From the NCBI GenBank assembly GCA_000949895.1, contig JWIT01000009.1, positions 124,001 through 188,000 of the forward strand: DNA of 64,000 nt, given 5' to 3'. The position numbers were made by a program, and so were the translations under genes. A model generated the notes under the pieces. That model was not told the origin of the DNA. It was given only the letters and a program-made list of their open reading frames with translations, and searched no databases. Origin of the DNA: Agrobacterium arsenijevicii (GTDB lineage: Bacteria > Pseudomonadota > Alphaproteobacteria > Rhizobiales > Rhizobiaceae). Position 1 is the first letter of the stretch; every line of letters begins with the position of its first letter. This document shows, piece after piece, positions 8,750 through 17,050 of the stretch.

Positions 8750-10813
8750 ATGGCAAAACTGGCTTTCGATACTGGCGGTACCTTTACCGATTTCGCGCTT
8801 CTGGATGACAGCGGCGAACTTCACCTCCATAAAGTCCTGAGCACGCCGAAAAATCCGGCTGAAGCCGTTGTGCAGGGCGTGTCCGAACTGCTCGAAAAGC
8901 ATGCGGACGCGATCGCGATCGAGAACCTGCAGGTGCTTGGTGCGACGACCGTCGTCACCAATGCCGTGCTTGAGCGCAAGGGCGTGGAAACCGGTTTCGT
9001 CACCACTGACGGCTTTCAGGACATGCTGCGTATCCGCAACGAGGGACGCTACGACCTCTATGACCTGAACATCAAATATCCCGATCCGCTGGTTACCCGC
9101 GCCAACAGCTTTGGTGCTGAAGAACGCATCGCCGCCGATGGCGAGGTCATGACGGAACTCAAGGAAGAGACCGTTCGCGAGATCGCGGGACGGCTTAAGC
9201 AGAAGGGCATCCGCTCGGTGGCGGTCTGCCTGCTGCATGCCTACAAGTATCCGCAGCACGAGCAGCGTGTCGCCGCACTTCTGCGCGAAGAAGACCCTGA
9301 CATCTTCGTTTCGCTGTCTTCCGAGGTCTGCCCGGAAATGCGCGAATTCGACCGTGCCTCGACGACGGTGGTCAATGCCTATACCCGCCCGCAAATGTCC
9401 GGACACGTCGCCCATCTGCAAAAAGAGTTTGCCAACAGGGGCATCGACCGGCAGGTTCTCTGGATGACGTCTTCGGGCGGGCTTGTCCCGAGCAGCCGGG
9501 CGGCCGAGCTTCCCGTCCGCCTGATCGAATCCGGCCCCGCAGCGGGTGCCGTCGCCGCCGCCGAATTCGGCCGAACGGCGGGCGAGGCGAGCGTTCTCTC
9601 CTTCGATATGGGCGGCACCACCGCCAAGCTCTGCCTCATTCCGGATGGCGAGCCGAATGTCGGCACCGATCTCGAAGTTGCGCACTACCAGCGTTTCCGC
9701 AAGGGCTCCGGTTTTCCGTTGAAAATCCAGTCGATCCAGATGATCGAGATCGGCGCCGGCGGCGGTTCCATCGCGGCGAAGAACCCTCTCGGCCTCCTCG
9801 ATGTCGGCCCGCATTCCGCCGGCGCAATGCCGGGACCGGCCGCTTATCAGCGCGGCGGAACCGAGCCGACGGTAACAGACGCCGATATCCTTCTCGGTTA
9901 CATGGGAACGGAATCCTTCGTCGGTGGTTCGTTCAAGGTCTCGAAGGACGCAGCACATGAGGCGATGTCCAAGCTTGCCGCCTCGCTCGATGTATCGGTT
10001 GAGCGTTGCGCCTGGGGTATCCACGATCTCGTCAATGAATCCATGAGCAAGGCCGCCGCCATGCATGCGACCGACCTTGGCGTCGATCCGCGTTCGCTGC
10101 CGATGGTCGCCTTCGGCGGCGCCGGCCCGGTGCATGCCTATGGCATTGCCCGCAAGCTCGGCATCTCGCGCATCATCTGCCCGACCGGCGCCGGCGTCAG
10201 CTCCGCCATTGGCCTGTTGATCGCACCGGTGGCCGTCGATCTCTCCGCAAGCCATCCGATGGCGATCGACGCCTGGGATATCGATGCGATGAACCGTCTG
10301 CTCGACGATCTTTCCGGCCAGGGCGCGGAAGTCGTTTCGGCCGCCGGTATTCCGAAGGAGACGATCACCAATCGTTATACCGTGGATATGCGCCATGTGG
10401 GGCAGGGGCACGAGATCACCGTCGTGCTTCCCGACCGCAACCTGCCGAAAGAAGCTTTCCTTGCAGAATTGCGCGGCAGCTTCTTCAAGCTTTACCGCGA
10501 ATTGTTCGGTCGCACGGTCGCCGCGCCACTGGAAGTCATCACCTGGCGTCTGCGCGCCAGCGGCGAGAAGGATCAGGTTACCCGGCCGCATGAAACCGTC
10601 GTTGCCGAAGCTCGAAAGGGCAGCCGGCAGGTCTACTTTCAGGAAGCGAGCGGCTATGTCGAGACCTCGGTCTACGATCATTACAAGCTGCCGGTTGGCC
10701 ATGAGGTCAAGGGGCCTGCCATCGTCGAGCAGCGTGAATCGACGGCTGTTGTCGGGCCGAGCGGCACCTTCCACGTCGATGCCCACGGCAATCTCGTGAT
10801 CAACATTCTCTAA
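8750..10813 (+). CDS. hyuA: Hydantoinase/oxoprolinase subunit A (HyuA family)
   Basis: This is a 687-residue member of the N-methylhydantoinase A / 5-oxoprolinase A family, an ATP-dependent ring opener. Nucleotide-binding motifs of the actin-like ATPase fold are visible: FDTGGTFTDF at residues 5-14, ESGPAAGA near 260, SFDMGGTTAK near 284 and FGGAGPVHA near 450. The start is well supported by GAGGGAAAC. It is followed after eleven bases by subunit B, the usual arrangement. It should hydrolyse a cyclic amide such as a hydantoin, oxoproline or related lactam in the cytoplasm. The substrate is unproven. Confidence 0.92.
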   Translation: MAKLAFDTGGTFTDFALLDDSGELHLHKVLSTPKNPAEAVVQGVSELLEKHADAIAIENLQVLGATTVVTNAVLERKGVETGFVTTDGFQDMLRIRNEGRYDLYDLNIKYPDPLVTRANSFGAEERIAADGEVMTELKEETVREIAGRLKQKGIRSVAVCLLHAYKYPQHEQRVAALLREEDPDIFVSLSSEVCPEMREFDRASTTVVNAYTRPQMSGHVAHLQKEFANRGIDRQVLWMTSSGGLVPSSRAAELPVRLIESGPAAGAVAAAEFGRTAGEASVLSFDMGGTTAKLCLIPDGEPNVGTDLEVAHYQRFRKGSGFPLKIQSIQMIEIGAGGGSIAAKNPLGLLDVGPHSAGAMPGPAAYQRGGTEPTVTDADILLGYMGTESFVGGSFKVSKDAAHEAMSKLAASLDVSVERCAWGIHDLVNESMSKAAAMHATDLGVDPRSLPMVAFGGAGPVHAYGIARKLGISRIICPTGAGVSSAIGLLIAPVAVDLSASHPMAIDAWDIDAMNRLLDDLSGQGAEVVSAAGIPKETITNRYTVDMRHVGQGHEITVVLPDRNLPKEAFLAELRGSFFKLYRELFGRTVAAPLEVITWRLRASGEKDQVTRPHETVVAEARKGSRQVYFQEASGYVETSVYDHYKLPVGHEVKGPAIVEQRESTAVVGPSGTFHVDAHGNLVINIL

Positions 10814-10824
10814 GGGGCAATCAG

Positions 10825-12501
10825 ATGTCGAAACCTGCTACCGATTTCAACGATCCGATCAACCTTCAGGTCATGTGGAACCGCCTGATCTTCATCGCGG
10901 ATCAGGCCGATAACGTGCTTGGCAAGACGGCGTTTTCGCCGATCGTGCGCGAGAACCATGACTACGTCACCGTTCTTCTCGACAGCAAGGGCAGGGCGCT
11001 TGCGCAATGCACCTGGTCGATCCCGGTCTTCATCACCTCTCTGCCTGCGGCTGCCCAGAAATATTTCCTACCGAAGTTTCCGGTTGAAAAGCTCGAAGAG
11101 GGCGATGTTCTGGCCACCAACGATCCCGAAATCGGAACCGGCCATCTGCCTGATGTGACGATGATCACGCCGATCTTCAAGAACGGCAAGGTCGTCGCCT
11201 ATGCGGGATCGATCGCCCACCTTCCCGATATTGGCGGTGCGCCGCTGCATTCGGAAGCAAGCGACATTTTCGCGGAAGGCATCCGTTTCCCCATCGTCAA
11301 GCTGCTCAAGGCGGGCGTCCCGAACCAGGACGTGTTCGACATTATCGCAGCCTCCGTCCGTCTTCCCACGGAAGTGCGCGGCGATCTGGAATCGATGATC
11401 GCCGCCAACAACGTCATGGGCCGCGAACTGGTGAAATTCCTCGACGAATACGGGTTGGACGACGTCGACGGACTGGCCGACGCCATCCACACCCGCTCCG
11501 AGGCGCAGACCCGCAAGGCGATCCGCGAATGGCCGAACGGCACCTATTCCGCCGAGGTCCTGCTTGATGGCTACGATGTCGACGTCAAACTGAAAGCATC
11601 TGTTATCGTCAGGGACGATTCCATCCATGTGGACTATACCGGCACGTCGGATCAGGTGCTGCACTCGATCAATTGCCGCACGAATTACCGTTACGCCCAT
11701 TCGGTCTACGCATTGAAATGCCTGCTCGATGCAGAAACCCCCAATAATGAGGGCTGCATCGTCCCGATTACCGACGAAGCGCCGCTCGGCTGCATTCTCA
11801 ATCCGCAGGAATGGACGGCGGGCAATTCGCGCAACCTGATCGGCCACGTTATCCCCTCGCTGATCTTCAAGGCGCTTGAAGGCATCGTGCCGGAAAAGGT
11901 TCTGGGCGATAGCGGCGGAGCACCGATCTGGGCTGCCAATTGCGTCGGCCAGCGCAATGATGGAACACAATATGCCTCCGTGCAGAATTTCCACGGCGGG
12001 CAGGGTGCGCGTGCCGAATTCGATGGGCTGGATACGCTGAGCTTCCCGTCCAATTGCAAGGTCACGGCCGTTGAAATGTTCGAGGTCGCCGTGCCTGTCC
12101 TGACGGAACGCAAGGAACTCATCGCCGACTCCGGCGGTGCGGGCAAACATCGCGGCGGCCTTGGCCAGCGTGTCGTTTTGCGCAATCTCGGCAGGAACCC
12201 GATGAATATCTACCTCGCATCGGAACGTGTCCGCCATCCATGCTTTGGCGTGGTGGAAGGCCAGAGCGGTTCCGCCGGCAAGGTGATGAAGCAAGGAAAA
12301 TCGCATTTCCCGAAGGGCAAGGTGGTTCTTCAGACGGGCGAACGTCTTGAGGTCCAGACGCCCGGCGGCGGCGGTTGGGGCCGTGCTGCCGAACGCTCGC
12401 GCGATTTGATCGAGCAGGATATTTCCGAAGGCCTGGTAACCTCGAAGGCGGCGAAGGAAATCTTCGGCTATTCTGGCGCCATTGCTGCTGCAGCCGAATA
12501 G
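10825..12501 (+). CDS. hyuB: Hydantoinase/oxoprolinase subunit B (HyuB family)
   Basis: The product is a 558-residue hydantoinase B / oxoprolinase C-terminal-family protein. Typical stretches are NDPEIGTGHLPDVTMITPI near residue 98, GDLESMIAANNVMGRELV near 191, and the Gly-rich C-terminal TPGGGGWG near 513. It pairs with HyuA to couple ATP hydrolysis to ring opening. A strong AAGGGG site precedes the ATG and the gap to subunit A is eleven bases. Length is within the usual 500-590 range and nothing appears missing. Confidence 0.92.
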   Translation: MSKPATDFNDPINLQVMWNRLIFIADQADNVLGKTAFSPIVRENHDYVTVLLDSKGRALAQCTWSIPVFITSLPAAAQKYFLPKFPVEKLEEGDVLATNDPEIGTGHLPDVTMITPIFKNGKVVAYAGSIAHLPDIGGAPLHSEASDIFAEGIRFPIVKLLKAGVPNQDVFDIIAASVRLPTEVRGDLESMIAANNVMGRELVKFLDEYGLDDVDGLADAIHTRSEAQTRKAIREWPNGTYSAEVLLDGYDVDVKLKASVIVRDDSIHVDYTGTSDQVLHSINCRTNYRYAHSVYALKCLLDAETPNNEGCIVPITDEAPLGCILNPQEWTAGNSRNLIGHVIPSLIFKALEGIVPEKVLGDSGGAPIWAANCVGQRNDGTQYASVQNFHGGQGARAEFDGLDTLSFPSNCKVTAVEMFEVAVPVLTERKELIADSGGAGKHRGGLGQRVVLRNLGRNPMNIYLASERVRHPCFGVVEGQSGSAGKVMKQGKSHFPKGKVVLQTGERLEVQTPGGGGWGRAAERSRDLIEQDISEGLVTSKAAKEIFGYSGAIAAAAE

Positions 12502-12510
12502 GAGACGATG

Positions 12511-13317
12511 ATGGGACTGCTGAACGGAAAGATCGCGCTGGTAACCGGTGCTGGCTCGGGCATCGGCCGCGAAACCGCAATTCTGCTTGCGAAGGAAGGA
12601 GCGACGGTCGTGTTGACCGGTCGCCGCTTCGATCCGCTGCGGGAAGTCGCGGAGCTGATCGAAAAAAAGAAGGGCAAGGCCATCGCCCGCACGCTCGACA
12701 TCGCCTCGCGCGAGGCGATCTTCGACACGGTCAAATCGATCGGCGAGGCAGTCGGTCCAATTGATATTCTCGTGAACAATGCCGGTTCCGCCAGCAAGGT
12801 GCTCAACGCCCGCTTCATAAGCGAGGAAGAGTGGAACGCCACCCTCAACGTCAATCTGACGGCGGTGTTCAATCTGACGCAGGCCGTGCTGCCGGAGATG
12901 ATCGAAAAAGGCGAAGGGACCATCATCACTGTCTCCTCTCTCGCCGCTGTCAATCCCAACCTGCTGGGCGGTGTAGCCTATGGCGCGGCGAAGGCGGGCG
13001 TGAAGAATTTCATGACCTTCCTGCACAATACCTACCGCAACCAGGGTATCCGGGCGACGACCATCCTGCCGGGCGAGACCGACACGCCGATCATGAACAA
13101 CCGTGCGCGTCCACCTCTCGAGGAAGAGCGCGCCGTGATGATGGATCCGCATGACGTGGCGCGCGCGATCGTACTTTGCGCCAGCCTGAGCAGTGGCGCG
13201 GTCATTCCGGAATTGCACATCTGCCCGACCCATATGCGTGACACCTCGAAGGATATCGACGTCGCGCGCTGGGTAGGAGCACCGGACGACACGCCGGATA
13301 TGCCGAAAAAGAAGTAA
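12511..13317 (+). CDS. Short-chain dehydrogenase/reductase (SDR)
   Basis: This is a 268-residue classical SDR. The NAD(P)-binding TGAGSGIGRE lies near residue 12 and NNAGSA near 89. The catalytic Ser precedes the Tyr-x-x-x-Lys of YGAAKAG near 155. Two consecutive ATGs occur at 12508 and 12511; the second is better spaced from GGAG. It begins within ten bases of the HyuB stop, so it belongs to the same transcript. It probably oxidises a hydroxy-acid or alcohol formed downstream of ring opening, feeding the aldolase encoded next; this order is inference. Confidence 0.88.
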   Translation: MGLLNGKIALVTGAGSGIGRETAILLAKEGATVVLTGRRFDPLREVAELIEKKKGKAIARTLDIASREAIFDTVKSIGEAVGPIDILVNNAGSASKVLNARFISEEEWNATLNVNLTAVFNLTQAVLPEMIEKGEGTIITVSSLAAVNPNLLGGVAYGAAKAGVKNFMTFLHNTYRNQGIRATTILPGETDTPIMNNRARPPLEEERAVMMDPHDVARAIVLCASLSSGAVIPELHICPTHMRDTSKDIDVARWVGAPDDTPDMPKKK

Positions 13318-13330
13318 GGGAGAGACTTCC

Positions 13331-14032
13331 ATGAATGGAGCAAAGCTGCGCGCCCGTCTTGCGGCGGGTGACGCTATCAGCATGTTAACGCCGCACCATA
13401 CACATTCAGGTCTTTCCGCCCGGCTGGTGGAGCTTGGCGCGGATGCGGTCTTCGTCGATTGCGAACATGGTACATGGAGCTTTGAGGATGTGCGTGCAAC
13501 CGGGCAGGTGGTGCGCTCTGTGGGCGGTGCGGCAATCGTCCGGCCGCATTCGCACGAACGGCCGATCATCATCCGTTATCTCAATGCCGGTGCCGACGGG
13601 ATCATGGTCCCCATGATCGGCAATGCCGACGAGGCGCGCGCTATCGTCGATGCGGTGCGTTACGCCTTGCCGTCCGATTATGAGAAACGGCTGGTGATCG
13701 CCATGATCGAGACGGTCGATGCGATCGACGCGCTCGAAGAGATGCTGACGGTTGAGGGCATCGACGTCTTCTTCATCGGCCCCGGCGATCTATCGCAGGA
13801 TATGGGATACCCACCCGCTCCCCCATTCGGTGAACCGCGCCCTGATGTGGTGATGGACAAGGTTGCCGTTGCCGTGGACAAGATACGCGCGGCAGGAAAG
13901 GTGGCTGGCACCCTTGCAACGCTGGAGGAGATCCCGCACTGGCGTGATCGTGGCGTGCAGTTCTTCTACATCCATACGGATCCGTTTCTGCGCCGTGGTA
14001 TTGCCGGCATCAAGCAGACGCTGGGGCGGTGA
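13331..14032 (+). CDS. HpcH/HpaI-type class II aldolase
   Basis: This is a 233-residue member of the HpcH/HpaI aldolase / citrate-lyase beta family. Features seen are FVDCEHGTWS near residue 39 (divalent-metal and substrate region), IVRPHSHE near 65, and IETVDAIDALEEML near 123 with the metal-ligand Glu. These enzymes cleave 2-keto-3-deoxy or 4-hydroxy-2-oxo acids into pyruvate and an aldehyde. It is the last gene of the hydantoinase operon, starting 13 bases after the SDR with GGGAGAG. No clear terminator hairpin with a T-run follows. Somewhat shorter than HpaI (about 260). Confidence 0.87.
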   Translation: MNGAKLRARLAAGDAISMLTPHHTHSGLSARLVELGADAVFVDCEHGTWSFEDVRATGQVVRSVGGAAIVRPHSHERPIIIRYLNAGADGIMVPMIGNADEARAIVDAVRYALPSDYEKRLVIAMIETVDAIDALEEMLTVEGIDVFFIGPGDLSQDMGYPPAPPFGEPRPDVVMDKVAVAVDKIRAAGKVAGTLATLEEIPHWRDRGVQFFYIHTDPFLRRGIAGIKQTLGR

Positions 14033-14155
14033 GGGCGATTTTCTCTGTCGCTCCATATTCAAGGTTAGCGCCTTAACCCTTAACAAGAGTAGGCGATGTC
14101 GCGTTCACGCTACCGCCGAATGCCTCGGCGCTGAAGCGCCAAGGCAGGTCACTGA

Positions 14156-14791
14156 TCAATTAAGCTCGAGGCCTTCCTGAAGAATGGACTGGCGAACTGC
14201 CGGGCGTCCCTTCACTCCCTCGTACCAAACCCGAAGGTTCTGCAGGTCACCAAACTGGATTGGCGCGTTATAGTAGGACTTCAGCCATGGTGCCTGACCC
14301 CAGCCTATCAGTGCGAACAGGTACGCATCAGCAACCGAGAACTGGTCACCCATAAGAAACCTCTTGTCGGCGAGATGTTCGTTGATCCACGCAAAGCGCT
14401 TTTCGAGCTTCGGCCTTGCGACATCGATATAATTGCCAGCCAGATGCGCATAGAGGAGTGGGATAAATCCCTTGTGAATCTCCGTCGACAGGAAGCTGAG
14501 CATCTCTTGTAGCTTGTAGCGCTCGAAGGTCCCATTCGGCGGAGCAAGGCCCTGCGTAGGCCTTAGGTCTGCCAGATATTGGACGATTACCGGCCCCTCG
14601 CGCAGCACACTGCCATCATCAAGCTCCAGTGCAGGAATGTAGCCATGCGGGTTGATGCCGTAAAAATTCTGTGCCTGTTCCGTCGTGTGATCGTTTTGAT
14701 CGACTTTGATGAATGCGACCTCGAGACCAAGTTCATTTGCAACGATGTGGGGCGAAAGCGAGCATGCGGCAGGCATGTAGTAGAGTTTCAT
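14156..14791 (-). CDS. gst: Glutathione S-transferase
   Basis: This 211-residue protein has the GST layout: an N-terminal thioredoxin-like domain beginning MKLYYMPAACSLSPHI, and an all-alpha C-terminal domain from about residue 90. The Ser/Cys in ACSLSP near residue 10 is typical of beta-class bacterial GSTs (GstA-like). NPHGYIPALELDDG carries the cis-Pro that contacts glutathione, and VADAYLF the N-capping box. It is transcribed away from an HxlR regulator across a 150-base gap, a pairing that suggests control by electrophile or oxidant stress. The substrate is unknown. Confidence 0.92.
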   Translation of the reverse strand: MKLYYMPAACSLSPHIVANELGLEVAFIKVDQNDHTTEQAQNFYGINPHGYIPALELDDGSVLREGPVIVQYLADLRPTQGLAPPNGTFERYKLQEMLSFLSTEIHKGFIPLLYAHLAGNYIDVARPKLEKRFAWINEHLADKRFLMGDQFSVADAYLFALIGWGQAPWLKSYYNAPIQFGDLQNLRVWYEGVKGRPAVRQSILQEGLELN

Positions 14792-14899
14792 TCTCGGTAA
14801 GCTCCATAGATTTCGACGTCTTCCCTCAGCTTGAAGAGGACGCGTCTTCCATGTAATTCAGGCGGTATAAAAACGTAAGAACGCAAAAGTTTGTCATCT

Positions 14900-14918
14900 A
14901 GGTACATATTTTATACCT
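14900..14918. promoter_or_regulatory. Candidate HxlR operator in the gst/hxlR divergent promoter
   Basis: The inverted repeat AGGTA-n9-TACCT lies in the 150-base gap between the divergent gst and HxlR-type regulator genes, 24 bases before the regulator start. Short palindromes with GTAC/TACC-like half-sites in such gaps are typical for this family. Binding by the adjacent regulator is inferred from position. Confidence 0.4.
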
Positions 14919-14941
14919 GGAACGCCTGAGAGGATGAAGCG

Positions 14942-15265
14942 ATGAAGGAGACCGTGTCAGGCTGCTCTGTCGAAGAAGCCATGCATCTGCTTGGCGGACG
15001 TTGGCGTCTGTTGATCGTATCATATCTCGTGGATGGACCGAAGCGGTTCAACGAGCTTAGGAGACTGGTACCAGGCATTTCCCAGCGAATGCTTACCCTT
15101 GATCTCCGTGCACTTGAAGAGTCCACACTTGTCCAGCGCACAGTCTTTCCGACCATACCAATCAAGGTGGAGTATGCACTCACGGAAGATGGGAGGCGGC
15201 TGGAAAAGGTAGTGAGCGTTATTCAGGAATTTGGCTTGTGGCTAAAAGCGCGGGATGCTGAATAG
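14942..15265 (+). CDS. HxlR-family winged-helix regulator
   Basis: A 107-residue HxlR (MarR-like) DNA-binding protein. The single conserved N-terminal Cys lies in GCSVEEAMHLLGGRW (residue 8), followed by the winged helix including RFNELRRLVPGISQRMLT and the wing PIKVEYALTEDG. HxlR-family proteins often sense quinones, aldehydes or oxidants through that Cys. Divergence from a glutathione S-transferase gene supports a detoxification switch. The length is typical. Confidence 0.9.
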   Translation: MKETVSGCSVEEAMHLLGGRWRLLIVSYLVDGPKRFNELRRLVPGISQRMLTLDLRALEESTLVQRTVFPTIPIKVEYALTEDGRRLEKVVSVIQEFGLWLKARDAE

Positions 15266-15366
15266 CCCCTAGATTTGTAGACCCCTTCTTTCCTGATTTT
15301 GAGGTGGGAGGCCTATATGGGCGGGAGCAAATACACGCCGATCATGACCGGAGCCCATACTGCGGG

Positions 15367-15405
15367 ACTGCCACCCTCGCTGGGGGCAACAGCGAGGGTG
15401 GCAGT
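15367..15405. terminator. Perfect 16-bp inverted repeat between convergent genes
   Basis: ACTGCCACCCTCGCTG and its exact complement flank a seven-base loop GGGGCAA. It lies between the 3' ends of the HxlR gene (plus) and the porin gene (minus, stop at 15443). A strong hairpin here would work in both directions, but there is no T-run on either side, so it may block exonucleases or need Rho rather than being a classical intrinsic terminator. Confidence 0.55.
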
Positions 15406-15442
15406 CTAAAAACCAGCTATCGAGTGACCGGATTGCTACTGA

Positions 15443-16060
15443 TCAGAATTTGTAGCTGGCGCCGAACAGGACCTTGTGCTGTGTGGCACCGAAATCTCCA
15501 ACGCTTGAGCCGAAGTCTTTGCTCCCGAAGTCCGAATAGCGATATTCGCCACGCACCAGGATGTTGTCAGTAAAGGCGTGCTCTATACCTCCACCTGCTG
15601 TCCAGCCGATGAGAATGTCGTCCTTCTTGCCAGCTCCCGCAACATCGACTTTGACGCCTGCCGCAGCAACACCTGCCGTCGCGAAGAACAAGGTCCTGTC
15701 CCAGGCATAGCCGACGCGGCCTCGGCCCGACGCATCCCATTCAACAGTTGCGTCGCTGCCGTCTTCAAAATTGTAGTTGAAGTCGTTCTCGATGCCAAAA
15801 ACGACGTTTCCATGTTGGAAATTGTAGCCGGCATGGGCGCCGAATGAGCCGCCGTCGAGATCGATGTCGGAACCAAGAACGGTGGCCTGATTCCAGTTAT
15901 ATCCGCCCTGTGCGCCGAGATAAAAACCAGACCAGTCATAAGCGGAGTAGACCTGCTGTTCACTTGGAGGTGCAGGTTGTTCGTAAACGAGATCAGCGGC
16001 TAGAACGGGAGCGGCGGAAGATAGCGCAAGCGCTGCAAAGGCCAAAAATCTGAACTGCAT
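15443..16060 (-). CDS. Omp25/31-like outer-membrane beta-barrel protein
   Basis: The product is 205 residues with a signal peptide ending VLAADLVYEQPAPP (cleavage near residue 21). The mature protein is an eight-stranded barrel in the OmpA/Omp25/31/heat-resistant-agglutinin family common in Rhizobiales. Visible are WSGFYLGAQGGYNWNQ near residue 45, alternating hydrophobic strands, and a C-terminal Phe (FGASYKF) as required for BAM-assisted insertion. It probably stabilises the outer membrane or serves as a surface structural protein. A GGGAC ribosome site precedes the start. Confidence 0.9.
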   Translation of the reverse strand: MQFRFLAFAALALSSAAPVLAADLVYEQPAPPSEQQVYSAYDWSGFYLGAQGGYNWNQATVLGSDIDLDGGSFGAHAGYNFQHGNVVFGIENDFNYNFEDGSDATVEWDASGRGRVGYAWDRTLFFATAGVAAAGVKVDVAGAGKKDDILIGWTAGGGIEHAFTDNILVRGEYRYSDFGSKDFGSSVGDFGATQHKVLFGASYKF

Positions 16061-16164
16061 GTCAATGTCCCTATGTCAAATGTGCAGAGCGAAGTTCGCG
16101 CCGATCGGCCCGGCCTTGCTCATGCACTCGACTATGGCGCATGGGTTTGTTGCAGAGTGTCTTT

Positions 16165-16413
16165 TCAGATTATGTTTTGTTGCGATGCAGCACTTCTCCG
16201 CGATGGGCACCATCGAGTTCTCTCTGTCATGGCCAAAGAAACACTCGTGCAGGAAGCCTTTGGCCCATCCTGTTGACTTGGGGTTGCCTGCTTCTCGCGT
16301 GCATCGTGCAACAGACGCCGAAGTTGCCGGGAAGATACGCCGTCGGCATGCATCACCTGGCGGATAAGCGGGTCACTGAGAACGTCTTCGATTGTCAATT
16401 CGGCTTTGAACAT
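16165..16413 (-). CDS. Small hypothetical protein
   Basis: An 82-residue frame starts with ATG at 16413 behind a strong AAGGAGAC site, which supports genuine translation. The N-terminal half, MFKAELTIEDVLSDPLIRQV and MHADGVSSRQLRRLL, looks helical, like short rhizobial proteins of unknown function. The C-terminal 40 residues are Ser/Arg/Gln-rich and less protein-like, so a late frameshift or extension is possible. No function can be assigned. Confidence 0.5.
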   Translation of the reverse strand: MFKAELTIEDVLSDPLIRQVMHADGVSSRQLRRLLHDAREKQATPSQQDGPKASCTSVSLAMTERTRWCPSRRSAASQQNII

Positions 16414-16690
16414 TGTCGTCTCCTTCATCTGAAGGACTTATGGACGACCGAAATAACCTGGCGATGTCAAAAACAGGCCCAAACCAAGGCAATATATTCG
16501 ATTAGATTGCGACGTGTGACGATCGCACCAGGCGTGTACCAAGACGTGGAAAGGGTGAGCACCGCGGTCGAAATTCGGAACGCAACGGAAATGCCTGACC
16601 ATCCAGCAAGGCATGATTTTGGCTGCAAAATTAGAGATTCAATGACATCAGATGAATCGGCGTACAGTTCACGCGTGAGTATCGAATTCG

Positions 16691-16972
16691 CTAGTCGTAT
16701 CTGCAAAACATTGACGACGGGGAATTTCGACAAAACCGGCGATGATCCCTGGCTTCCCGATATGCAGCCTCGTCTCGGCGTTCAATTTCGTCACGCCGTG
16801 CTTTCTCGCGCTGCCAAGCCTCTCGCGCACGGTCGCGTTGCTCCGGTGTCCCATAGAAATCCCGGGAATATGAATAATCGGGTTGTCGATCATAGGGGTA
16901 GTCGTCGCTTACGCAGCCGGACAGGACTGGTATAGCAAGTGAACAAAGCAATATGGCCGTCGATATTTTCAT
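16691..16972 (-). CDS. Small lipoprotein
   Basis: A 93-residue frame with an N-terminal lipoprotein signal: MKISTAILLCSLAIPVLSGC, where LSGC is the lipobox and Cys20 the lipidation site. The mature part is Tyr/Arg/Glu/Asp-rich with a long charged helix (REAWQREKARRDEIERRDE) and ends with two Cys. The start at 16972 is preferred over an ATG at 16981 because AAGG is then eight bases upstream. Function unknown; it probably anchors in the inner or outer membrane and may coil around a partner. Confidence 0.65.
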   Translation of the reverse strand: MKISTAILLCSLAIPVLSGCVSDDYPYDRQPDYSYSRDFYGTPEQRDRAREAWQREKARRDEIERRDEAAYREARDHRRFCRNSPSSMFCRYD

Positions 16973-17050
16973 TCTGGTCATCCTTGAGAATTGAACGCGT
17001 GCAACGCGGGTTGCAGCAATCTGCTGGCAACGATGCGTCTCAAGTTCAAA

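Noticed and set aside
8609-10786. A 725-residue open frame on the minus strand opposite hyuA
   Set aside because: It is a mirror of high-GC codon bias; the plus-strand HyuA has clear family motifs throughout, and the minus frame has none.
11068-13572. An 834-residue open frame on the minus strand opposite hyuB and the SDR gene
   Set aside because: It runs across three real genes and their gaps and shows no domain, start site or neighbours that would support it.
16141-16935. Plus-strand 264-residue frame
   Set aside because: It lies antisense to two minus-strand genes that have ribosome sites and, in one case, a lipobox; no family features.
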